This document shows positions 1 to 9,960 of a stretch of 64,000 nt of DNA, in pieces. Source of the DNA: Chaetoceros tenuissimus (taxonomy: Eukaryota; Bacillariophyta; Thalassiosirophyceae; Chaetocerotales; Chaetocerotaceae); NCBI GenBank assembly GCA_021927905.1, contig BLLK01000058.1, positions 1,302,001 to 1,366,000 of the forward strand, written 5' to 3'. Positions within the stretch are counted from its first letter, which is position 1; the number at the start of each line of letters is the position of its first letter. The notes beneath the pieces are model-generated. The model made no database searches and was not told the DNA's origin. It saw only the letters and a program-made list of their open reading frames with translations. The position numbers and the translations under genes were made by a program.

Positions 1-3000
1 AGAACTTCCACAAGAGCCAAGATTCCCTCTTCAACTAGCTCGATGCGAACTTTATCTCCTTGTGCTGCACTTTCGAACGGAATTCTATAGACATTGTTGC
101 TGAATGACTCATGATCTTTGTCAAAAGGGCCTATGGTATTGATACTCGATCCATTCATAATCTTCAATTGGAAAGCTCCAAGGGGATTGACCTTCCATTC
201 ATGGATCACAACCTCAGAAATAGTTTTCAGACTTAATAGATTTACTTGCCACCATGCGTTCTTTTCTTGATTAGTCACGGAAATAGAATTCTTCTCCAAG
301 TCAACACTGTCACTCCATCTAGGATTGATGTAGCCGTCAACAGCTTTTCGGGCATCACTAATACCAAAGTGACTAGTCGATGATTGCGTAGATGGCATGC
401 CAAGAGCAAGGTTGGCAATTTTGGCACGGCGTAAATCATAGTCTGGACTCTTTGTATCAAAAACATCATGGCGTTCAAACTCATCTCCACTTAGCCAGAT
501 ACATTTTCTACTGTCAGAGAGAATGGCATCAGAGTCAACACAAATTGCATGCCCTTGTGTCTGTTCTTCAATGGATAGCTCAAATTTCAATCTTGTGTTT
601 TTAGAAATGTAATATGGTTGGATGAGAGGATATGCTTTCCATGCATTTCCAATAAGTGTGAACTTCTCAGTATCATCAGCATTCATCGCAAGACCACCTC
701 GCACAAAAGTAGCAAATGTATGATAATTTACTGGTTTGTTGTCTTGGTTGGTGTAGTCTGTCACGTCAAGAACAAAAGAGTTGACCTAATGAAAAAGATT
801 TTATTTAGAGACTATAGGATCGCAAAGTTTTTTGTACAAAACAACATGTTTTCAGAAGTACTTACATTGAGCTCTCTCTTATCATAATTATCCACAGAAC
901 TATCCTCGTTACCACCCTCAATTTCAAGAGTTCTCTCTCTACGATTCGATGATGACAATGATGACAGTCCACAGATCTTGTCAATACATTCTCTACCTAC
1001 TCTACACTCTGAGTCGTAATTGCACTCATCTCCATCAAATAGACTATTTGCGTCCACACTTGGAAAATTTGACGGTTCCATAGAAACAGAAGGCTGTTCA
1101 GATGGATTCAATGTAATGTCTCTAGTTGGCTCAAAGCTTAGAGAAGGTACATTACTTGGTAAAACTGATGGGGATGATGTCGGGATAACACTCGGAGCAA
1201 CAGACTGGTGAAGGCCTCCTCCACAATCACAGCATGCCAAGTAAGTATTTTTGTCTTTGTACCAGATGGAACTAAATTGTTCACAAAATTTATCTGGTTC
1301 CTCGCTAATAGCTTTACAACCAAGAGCTTTGTCTTCATTGAAATACCAGTTTGGTTCATCAATACAATCAGATGGTTGTGACGAAGGTGCAGCTGAAGGA
1401 TTTTCACTAATCACAGATGGTCGCATCGAGATGGAAGGTTTTGTAGATGGCGCAGTCGAAGGATATGTTGAAGTGAATCTACTACCTTGGCAAGCACAAC
1501 ATGCTTCTTTGACACCTTTTCCATTGAAAGCATGGTCATTAAGTGCCCAAATAGCATCACACCATTGTTCTTCTGACGCTACTTGAGTACAATTCATTCC
1601 TGCATAATCACTCTCGCCAGCTACTCTCCAACCTTCTTCATCCTATGAGAGAGTTTTGGTAAAATGTGGTTTAGAAATGATCCAAGTTATAATATCTTGA
1701 ATAAATTTGTTAAAAACAATACTATACAAAACATACCTCACATTCAGTAGGAAAACTACTTGGTTCAGAACTCGGAAGGAGGGAAGGCTCAGAACTTGGA
1801 TCACGAGATGGTTCCATGCTGGGCTCGTCAGAAGGAAGTAAAGACGGTTGATCCGAAGGTTCGCTCGACGGAAGCAAAGAAGGCTCAGAACTTGGATCAC
1901 GAGATGGTCCCATACTAGGTTCTGAAGATGGCAACAAAGACGGCTGATCAGAAGGTTCACTGGACGGAATTGATGTTGGGGAAGGACTTGGTTTAGCAGA
2001 CGGGCTAGGACTTGGTTTGGCAGATGGTGAAGATGAAGGCTGTACAGAAGGACTAGAAGTAGGAGCTACCGATGGCATAGAAGTCGGTGTAATGGAAGGT
2101 GCTTCCGACGCATAATCCTTGAACCAAAGGAAAAGAGACTTGTTATCACTATGTGCACTGGCCTTATACAAACGCACTTTCTCATAGGGACTTTTAGGTC
2201 TCAATCCAACAAGCCACTGCTGTGAAGGATCGTTTCCAAATCCTACTGCCCGAATTCTTCTAACTCCCATTGCAAAATAGGCTTTATCAATACCATTCAC
2301 ACAATTGTTCATCTCAAGTTGAGTATCATTCCAACGTAGACAAAGCTCTGGCTTGGCACTAAGTCTCAAATATCCGGATCTATCAAAATGGAAATAGTTT
2401 CTTAGATCTCCATTACAAGGTCTCATTACCAACTTGGATCCAGCACTCATAGATTGTGCTTTCAAACAGTATGTTGGTCTAGATTCACCAAAATAACTGG
2501 TCATGATTCTGAAAGAAGATAGCTGCATTTGCATCTGTCTTGTAATCTCTTCATTGGATGTTGATTCAAGTGCAGTTGAACGTTCATCACCAGAATTGAT
2601 AGTAGAGGAATCAGCAGCTATAGAATCGCGACGTGACTTGGTGCCAGAGACATGAAGATCATTCTTGTTTCTGTCGACAACTTCTTTGTTAAGGATTGTA
2701 GCAGACTTATCATCATCTGGCAAACCGGAAAGAATACTATCTTTATCGGTGGTGCTAAAGGATGTATCATCGGATACTTCTTTATTTCCAGAAGTAGACA
2801 TGGTACTATCAGGAAGCTCAGAAGACGAATCTGTAGAAACTACAGAAACACGGCGGGATAAGGCACTACCAGAGACGTCACTATCATCAATAGAACTACC
2901 CTTTTCTTTGAGAAAAGGAGGATGTGCTAGCTCATCAAGGAATAGATCTTCAGGAGAAGTATCTTTTTCAACAAGAGTACTAGTCTTATCAGTATCTAGC

Positions 3001-3236
3001 ATGTTGGGACCGGTTTCATCCATAATAGATGAAAAACGAGTAGAGAACAAGGTATCGCTGGAGGACTTCTTCTCAGCCTCATCGTATGGTGAGGAAGCAG
3101 GATGAGATAAAGTTCCATCAAGTGTATTCTTGTTTGTCGAAGAATGAGTTGCTTGCACATATGAAGCTAATAGCAATACAGCTAAGAAGCCCCGGTGCAA
3201 AGCTCCACCCTCGTGGGATGGCTTGAGAATCATCAT
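1..3236 (-). CDS. Giant modular surface protein, left tandem copy (5' part; 3' end off window)
   Basis: Spliced model complement(1..785, 866..1642, 1737..3236); both introns are GT-AG, in phase 0, and 80 and 94 nt long. The start is the ATG pair at 3236, followed by a hydrophobic signal peptide (residues about 10-30, [11 protein letters not shown]). Next come an acidic Ser/Asp-rich stretch, a ricin-like beta-trefoil region (about 235-385, containing YCLKAQSM and CLRWN), and a PSxxPS stalk of about 120 residues. Exon 1 ends at PTECE and joins exon 2 at DEEGWRV. Exon 2 holds two Cys-rich modules (ending ACCACQG and ACCDCGG) and a small module with DECNYDSEC. Exon 3 carries a lectin-like region and the start of a discoidin (F5/8 type C) domain, and is open to base 1. 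It is a close paralogue of the gene at 9961-25003. A secreted, probably surface, role is inferred. Domain calls come from reading, not a profile search. Confidence 0.85.
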
Positions 3237-3374
3237 TAGTAAGATAAATCAATCGTCACTGATAGAGGATGTATTTATTTTTCACAGTCTGTTTGATTTA
3301 TGAGCAGATGTGTGTTTGTTGTGGAAAATGTAAAAATCCGTTGCCATCCTGTTACTTTCAAAAACTACGACGTG

Positions 3375-3430
3375 TGACAGTGATTACTTAAGCCCCAGTC
3401 TGCATGTTGACAGTGATTACTTAAGCCCCA
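3375..3430. repeat. Short direct repeat pair in the giant-gene promoter region
   Basis: Two identical copies at 3375-3397 and 3408-3430, 33 bp apart, share the core GTGATTACTTAAGCCCCA. They lie about 140-195 bp upstream of the ATG at 3236. The same heptamer-rich core (TTACTTAAGCCC) recurs near 33638. A tandem cis-element is possible but unproven. Confidence 0.6.
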
Positions 3431-4969
3431 CTCTGTGCCGGATACGTGACTCGCTGAAATAACAACGGATACTCGGCAGTACGTCATCCTAAATGATGAA
3501 TAGACAATGAGAGGCTGTAAATCCTCTCCTTTCAGACTGAAAACGGTTGACGTACGGACGAAATACTTGTTGTAAAACCGTCGAGGTCGATTTGCGCAGT
3601 ATTGTCATACGTACGGATGATCTTTTCGACTCAACTTGACTTGACTCGACTCGACTCACACTAGAGCGCCTCGCTCGTAATAAGTGGGTTTCTAATCATC
3701 TCATCTCTCATCATCGTCGTATCATCTTGATCTCTATCATAATCGAATCATCCTCCTCCTCATTCATCATACATCTAACGTCTAGCTGAATCAATAGTTT
3801 CGAGACCGATGAATATTATCATGCCACAAGCAATGTTTCCCTAAATCAATCTCCTCCTATTGATGTTCTCATCAAAAGATAGTTTTTCATTTGTTTCAAC
3901 ACAAACAACACCACAAGAAATAAAATGACCAGCCAATGATTCTTGAGAAAGAAGACCTTCATCAGTGAGCACCTGACAAATCTCTATTCAACAAAAAGGC
4001 TAAACCCATGACTGGCTTACTTTGGTAGTCCTCAAAATCGAATCAACGGCACTTTTAGTGATAACGAATGAAGTTATATTGGATCGCATTTACCGTATAA
4101 TGTCTACTGTAGCAACGCTGTTCCAACGGCTAAGCAATGGTATAGAGTGTACAGGCATTCGATCCCTCATTTAGAGATTTTCAAGCAGATCATCTATTGA
4201 ATTAATAGCCGAAAAAAGATTGGATCACTTGAAGACTCATGGAATGATTCTCGAAGTTTGATGTTTTCATTGAATATATTTGACGTTGCTGTTTCTAGGA
4301 GGCTGTAGATACCACCATAAATCAGCTCTGGAAGAAGCTATTGTTACAGCTATTTGAGCATTCCTTTTCTATTGTTCGATATCGGTGTGCATCAACTTAT
4401 TGGGACAGAAGGTTGAATATCTACATCTTGGTATATTCCTATTTCCACAATTTTTAAGCACATTTACCAAGGTATCTTGGCGATCAAGGGAACAATGAAA
4501 AATTAAATTTCAGATATGTTTGTATCCTAAAAGCAAAAGCCGACGCGAATCTTCCTTTCTCAAGTCTCGGGCACTGGCAACAGATATTGGCAAAAACTCG
4601 GGAAACAACCGCTCTTCGAGAATCGGAAAAGCTAACCAGAAAAAGCAACTTCTACATGCACCATGGATTCATATTTTCAGTCTCTATTTATATGTTTTGG
4701 ATTCTGTATATTCATGCTTGGTTCCCTTCATCAATCTAGCATCAATTATTATTTATATCCAACTTGAAAAGAAATCCTCTTTTCGGAAAGAATTGTCAGC
4801 ACACAACGTTGAAAAATTGTTGCATGGTAGGAGCATCTATTGTCAATATGGATACCAGAAACGATAGATCGCAACAAGGAATGATATCCAAAGTTGGTTG
4901 AGTCTTGGATTGGAGAAGAGAGCACATTGTGGTTTCTTTTCAATTCAGAGCCTTACTCCTTCCATTTTC

Positions 4970-5014
4970 GGCAGATCCGTTTACCGCTTTTCCAAACTTG
5001 AGAAGATGCATAGA
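4970..5014. repeat. Upstream segment shared by both giant genes (copy A)
   Basis: About 45 bp nearly identical to 25919-25963; both contain CTTTTCCAAACTTGAGAAG. The copies lie 1.7 kb and 0.9 kb upstream of the two giant-gene starts, in the same orientation. This suggests the duplication that made the gene pair took upstream DNA with it. Confidence 0.65.
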
Positions 5015-5893
5015 GCATACGTAGAGGTGCTGCTACATTGATGTGATTGTGTGATATATCTACTTTCTACAGTCTCCTACATCTTTTAGTATTCACTCCA
5101 TTTTTTTCCAATCTGAGATTTAGCAAAGACTCATTTCTACCAGTCTAAATATAGAAATACATTCCCAAGTAACAAGTGAAAGTTTGATATGGGATGCAAA
5201 AGAGCAAAAATAAGCATGTATCATGATACTTTTCAATAAAATAATCTCAATCGAGATTCACTTCCTCATCGTCCGTTTGAATGACATGAAATTCTTCGTT
5301 CGCGGTACGCGACTACTTGTACAATTCAAATAGAATTTTTCCGAAAAGCTCAATCTTTTTCTCCTTTTTGTTCAAAAACGACTATTTGCATCTCCCATCA
5401 AACTCACTTTATGAATTTATTTCCCTATACAATATCTAAACTAGCATAGGTATTGTTCTACAAGAGAATGCACACCCACTTCCTTTGCAGTATCCGAGAT
5501 ATTTTTTAGAGAAGGCCAAGTTGAAAATATTTGGAATCAATCTAGCTTTGAAGATACACGAAGGACTCGACTTGACGACATTCAACTCATTGGTGGAATA
5601 ATGAGATGTATTATATCATAGAGTACTGTCATCAATATTATCAAATGAGATTTGCTTCAACATGAAACATGCACAAATAGAGAACATCATCAATCAAATA
5701 TAGACTACTGGGAGGAATGAGAGATGAGATGGTACTACCCGGGCAGCCTCAATGTGGCATCACATCATGATGTCATTCTTGAAGACGGATCCTACTGGAC
5801 AAGACGACGTTTTCATCCTAGCATAAAAGGATACGTACATCAAACAGTAGGAAAGTTAAGTAAGTACACACTTCACCCCCCTCTTCAATCAAG

Positions 5894-7253
5894 GGTTTTC
5901 TCGTGGTGCTGGTGGTATTTTTTAAGATGGGTCGAAAGGGGGATTTTACTAGCTTCGTCGCGCTAAAGTGGGGGTCCTTGTGGTTCTATTCCATAAGATA
6001 TTTTTTAGGAATTAGCCAATCAGCGTTGAGATCCTAAAAAATGTAGCCAATCAAAATCGAGGATCCTAAAAAATATCTTGTTTTTTGGATGAACTTGTTT
6101 GAGGGCCTATCACAAACGATACATAAATGTTATATCATTGATCATCACACTTATTGAAGTCCACTAGCCTTCTACATTGTCCATATTTCTATACATATTT
6201 GGTCTTTCGGTATATCTATCTTGATTGGATGGCGTATGATGGTTGAGGAGTCGTTTCATGTGGTAGAAAAGAAGGAAAAAGCACGATGGAGTGACCGGCC
6301 GACAAAAATTTCTAGTTGAAAGGCAGGACGATACTTCTCTGACGAATATGCTTCGCTCTTTTCTTGGTGTCGTGATTATTATCATATGACTAGCTTTCTA
6401 TTGATTGGAAAATATCTACAGATTTTGGAAAACATTGCTGAAGATTTGAGGTTTGAAGCATGTCTTTTACCATAGGAAGCAAGTAGACGGGTAGCTTTAT
6501 TCAGTTGGTTGTTTGGTAGTTTCAAGCTAGCTGGTCGACAAATAATGTTGGTGATTTCGTGCTTGTGGAAGAGATGCACACGATTTTTCTTGGAGATGAG
6601 ATATGGAGGTCATACATGATACAAAAATGCAATACAAGAAACGTTGAGTTAGCTGTAGCGTGAGGAGATTTGACAAAGATGATGATGAAGAAGAAGCGAA
6701 ACGAGGGAGAAGAATGGCTGCACTATAGCTATAGCTATATCTATATCATCATAGTATCATCATAGGAGAAAATTTATTATCGTATCTGAAAGGAAGCTCT
6801 TCATTGCAAAGAATAGACTGGTGGTTCCTTCGTATTTCTTAAGAGGCCATATGGTTAACATTTGAAAACATAAAAAAGAAGCAAACGGAATCTATAAATG
6901 AATAACCATACTATAGGCTAAAGATAAGATCTGTTTTTCAAAACCGAATACATCTTGTCTACTTTACAATACGTATTTCTCATGGTTTCTCATTTCACTT
7001 CGTTCTAAATTACGATGGAATAGGATAGTGAGGACGTTCTACTAGAAAACATATGGGATTGAAGGCTGAAATAATATTATTTTTTATTACCTTCCTCATT
7101 GTCAGAGTATCAGCAAGTTTCATTTGCTATTTGAAACGAAGACGAACTTTCTCTCGCTTTTCTCTCCTTTCCTTCTCTCCTTTTTCGTCCGTCCTTCCTT
7201 CCTTTTCTCAAAAGTAAAAAATTCTCCACCAGCACCAAAAATTTGCCCGAACC
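5894..7253. repeat. 1,360-bp tandem duplication, copy 1
   Basis: This unit is repeated directly at 7254-8613. It starts with GGTTTTCTCGTGGTGC and ends with CACCAAAAATTTGCCC. The copies differ by few substitutions and some small indels, for example a 17-bp difference in a CTATAT-rich tract near 6730 and a roughly 30-bp insertion near 8385 in copy 2. Small minus-strand frames at 6164-6385 and 6382-6579 are repeated too, but have no recognisable domain and are not called genes. Confidence 0.92.
5995..6079. mobile_element. 85-bp MITE-like palindromic element (copy 1)
   Basis: Perfect 16-bp terminal inverted repeats, AAGATATTTTTTAGGA and TCCTAAAAAATATCTT, bound 85 bp. A third internal copy of the TCCTAAAAAAT block lies in the middle, and the motif AGCCAATCA occurs twice. 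It encodes nothing. Size and structure fit a miniature inverted-repeat element or a foldback sequence; no target-site duplication was established. Confidence 0.55.
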
Positions 7254-8613
7254 GGTTTTCTCGTGGTGCTGGTGGTATTTTTTAAGATGGGTCGAAAGGG
7301 GGATTTTACTAGCTTCGTCGCGCTAAAGTGGGGGTCCTTGTGGTTCTATTCCATAAGATATTTTTTAGGAATTAGCCAATCAGCGTTGAGATCCTAAAAA
7401 ATGTAGCCAATCAAAATCGAGGATCCTAAAAAATATCTTGTTTTTTGGATGAACTTGTTTGAGGGCCTATCACAAACGATACATAAATGTTATATCATTG
7501 ATCATCACACTTATTGAAGTCCACTAGCCTTCTACATTGTCCATATTTCTATACATATTTGGTCTTTCGGTATATCTATCTTGATTGGATGGCGTATGAT
7601 GGTTGAGGAGTCGTTTCATGTGGTAGAAAAGAAGGAAAAAGCACGATGGAGTGACCGGCCGACAAAAATTTCTAGTTGAAAGGCAGGACGATACTTCTCT
7701 GACGAATATGCTTCGCTCTTTTCTTGGTGTCGTGATTATTATCATATGACTAGCTTTCTATTGATTGGAAAATATCTACAGATTTTGGAAAACATTGCTG
7801 AAGATTTGAGGTTTGAAGCATGTCTTTTACCATAGGAAGCAAGTAGACGGGTAGCTTTATTCAGTTGGTTGTTTGGTAGTTTCAAGCTAGCTGGTCGACA
7901 AATAATGTTGGTGATTTCGTGCTTGTGGAAGAGATGCACACGATTTTTCTTGGAGATGAGATATGGAGGTCATACATGATACAAAAATGCAATACAAGAA
8001 ACGTTGAGTTAGCTGTAGCGTGAGGAGATTTGACAAAGATGATGATGAAGAAGAAGCGAAACGAGGGAGAAGAATGGCTGCACTATAGCTATATCTATAT
8101 CATCATAGGAGAAAATTTATTATCGTATCTGAAAGGAAGCTCTTCATTGCAAAGAAAAGACTGGTGGTTCCTTCGTATTTCTGAAGAGGCCATATGGTTA
8201 ACATTTGAAAAACATAAAAAAGAAGCAAACGGAATCTATAAATGAATAACCATACTATAGGCTAAAGATAAGATCTGTTTTTCAAAACCGAATAAATCTT
8301 GTCTACTTTACAATACGTATTTCTCATGGTTTCTCATTTCACTTCGTTCTAAATTACGATGGAAGGACGTTCTACTAGAAAAAACTTTCCAGATAATTGT
8401 AAATCAATTTTTAACATATGGGATTGAAGGCTGAAATAATATTATTTTTTATTACCTTCCTCATTGCCAGAGTATCAGCAAGTTTCATTTGCTATTTGAA
8501 ACGAAGACGAACTTTCTCTCGCTTTTCTCTCCTTTCCTTCTCTCCTTTTTCGTCCGTCCTTCCTTCCTTTTCTCAAAAGTAAAAAATTCTCCACCAGCAC
8601 CAAAAATTTGCCC
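7254..8613. repeat. 1,360-bp tandem duplication, copy 2
   Basis: Second direct copy of 5894-7253, immediately adjacent. After this copy the sequence continues with CAATCAAG, which also precedes copy 1, so the breakpoint lies near that short shared motif. Near-identity points to a recent duplication. No gene is supported inside. Confidence 0.92.
7355..7439. mobile_element. 85-bp MITE-like palindromic element (copy 2)
   Basis: Same element as 5995-6079, carried along by the 1,360-bp tandem duplication. It is therefore not an independent insertion. Confidence 0.55.
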
Positions 8614-9107
8614 AATCAAGAATGATGAAGAATCATCTAATCTCTCTCCCTTAAGTATTTACTACTCGAGAGTTGCTATCAGTATTGCCTGCTTCCTCTC
8701 ATTGTTCAAATGAAAATATATTGAATCATCGATAAGTACCATCCGTGGCTTTCTCCAAGTGAAAATGAAGCGGAGGCAAGCAGTACTGCAACATTTAGAC
8801 AAACTAAAGTCCGAACTTTTTGCGAAATGTTGCAACTGTACTACAATTCCATTGAGTCATGTGGCCATGTCCCTCCCTTTCCTTCGTTGGAACAAAGTTC
8901 CACTGTCGAGTCCTTTATTCATATTATAAGTCATGCTGGAGCTTCCAGACACTGATATGAATCTACTTGATTGCATTCTTTCCAACCATGTCCATAGTCA
9001 ATGGAATAGCGACCTTCGTTGCTTGGTTTTCTAAAAAAAGATGAAAAATGGGAATCGGTATTACACATTACTTTTTTGGAAGTACTCAAAATTGACAAGA
9101 TCAAGAA
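8614..9107. other. Intergenic spacer with a gene relic
   Basis: No intact gene. It contains a short relic at 8781-8817 and a nearby imperfect inverted repeat: GTACTGCAACATTT near 8783 pairs with AAATGTTGCAACTGTAC near 8825. The N-terminal half expected for the VPS26 fragment downstream is not found here. Confidence 0.6.
8781..8817 (+). pseudogene. Relic of the ankyrin-like family N-terminus
   Basis: Thirty-seven bases match the start of the gene at 31651 (31661-31697) with about five mismatches, including the exact block AACTAAAGTCCGAACT. The reading frame is not maintained afterwards. It is best read as a decayed fragment of that gene family. Confidence 0.5.
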
Positions 9108-9617
9108 ATGATTGTGCAATTGCTAAAGTCTGAACCGAGATTGAATGAAGCGATTAAAATGGAAGTGGGGATTGAGGAATGTTTACATATTGAATTTCAA
9201 TACCAGAAACGTTATTATCACTTGAATGATGTCATTGAAGGGAATATTCACTTTATGTTGGTCAGGATTAAAATTAAATATATGGAATTGGCTGTGATTC
9301 GCAGAGAAACGAGTGGAGAAGGTGTGGTCAATAGTAAGCCGGGTGGTATAGGGGCTGGAGATACAGGTGCGTCTGTCAGTACAGAGACTCAAACTTTGAC
9401 AAGGTTTGAAATTATGGATGGTGCACCCGTCAAGGGAGAAGTTATTCCGGTGCGGTTGTTTTTAGATGGTATTCCAGCTGACTTGACACCTACCTATGAT
9501 GCACCAAACACTAGATTTGCTGTAAGGTATTATTTGAACTTGGTATTGGTCGATGAAGAAGATAGACGTTACTTCAAACAGCAAGAAATTATTCTGTGGA
9601 GAAAGCATCTTGGATAG
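9108..9617 (+). pseudogene. VPS26 C-terminal-half fragment (retromer subunit)
   Basis: The 169-aa frame from the ATG at 9108 matches the C-terminal arrestin-like half of VPS26. Recognisable blocks are KMEVGIEECLHIEF (about residues 17-30), LVRIKIKYMEL, RFEIMDGAPVKGE, IPVRLFLDG, LVLVDEEDRRYFKQQEI. VPS26 is a retromer subunit for endosome-to-Golgi recycling and is normally about 300 residues. The N-terminal arrestin-like half is missing and not seen upstream in any frame. The conserved blocks are undamaged, so this is either a recent truncated copy or a short expressed gene. It lies between the two giant tandem genes, opposite in strand. Confidence 0.8.
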
Positions 9618-9960
9618 ATGATTATAGATGAATGGGTATATTTCAGTGTTACAGAAGCCTCATCCGAAAAAGTTTTGATATCATGACAAATGATTTTTTT
9701 TTCTAAACTTACCTGAAGAACATCGTATTTCTAATGAGATGAGGATTTACAGGAGTGATTTGCTGTTGGAATGGATCATTAGGAACCTCATCCACGCCGA
9801 AAAAAAATTGATTTACCCGAAAAGAATGAATAAAGACGAAAAAAGGTTTAATTATTCAATCTTCTTATACTTATTTTTTAAAATTTCTACATATACACTT
9901 GTTGGAAACATTGTATCCAACTTCACTCTTTCAATTTTCCATGGAAGCAACCGGAGTTCC
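9618..9960. other. Spacer between VPS26 fragment and giant gene 3' end
   Basis: A convergent intergenic spacer with no gene seen. The plus-strand open frame 9739-10257 overlaps the 3' end of the minus-strand giant gene and looks like its antisense shadow. Confidence 0.6.

Larger units (their letters stand above)
3237..5893. other. Intergenic region upstream of the left giant gene
   Basis: I see no convincing gene. The longest plus-strand open frame (4520-4867) starts at TTG and lacks recognisable domains. The stretch probably holds the promoter of the minus-strand gene starting at 3236. It contains a short direct repeat near 3375, a GACTC-rich low-complexity patch near 3628-3660, and a segment shared with the upstream region of the right giant gene (4970-5014). 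Confidence 0.6.

Noticed and set aside
4080-4175. Possible tRNA, because of a TTCGATC T-loop-like string near 4147
   Set aside because: No matching acceptor stem, D arm or anticodon arm could be paired by eye.
4520-4867. 115-codon frame in the left intergenic region
   Set aside because: Begins with TTG, has no recognisable domain, and lies in AT-rich intergenic DNA.
6164-6579. Two small minus-strand frames repeated at 7524-7939
   Set aside because: Their repetition follows from the 1,360-bp DNA duplication, not from coding constraint; no domain or signal was seen.
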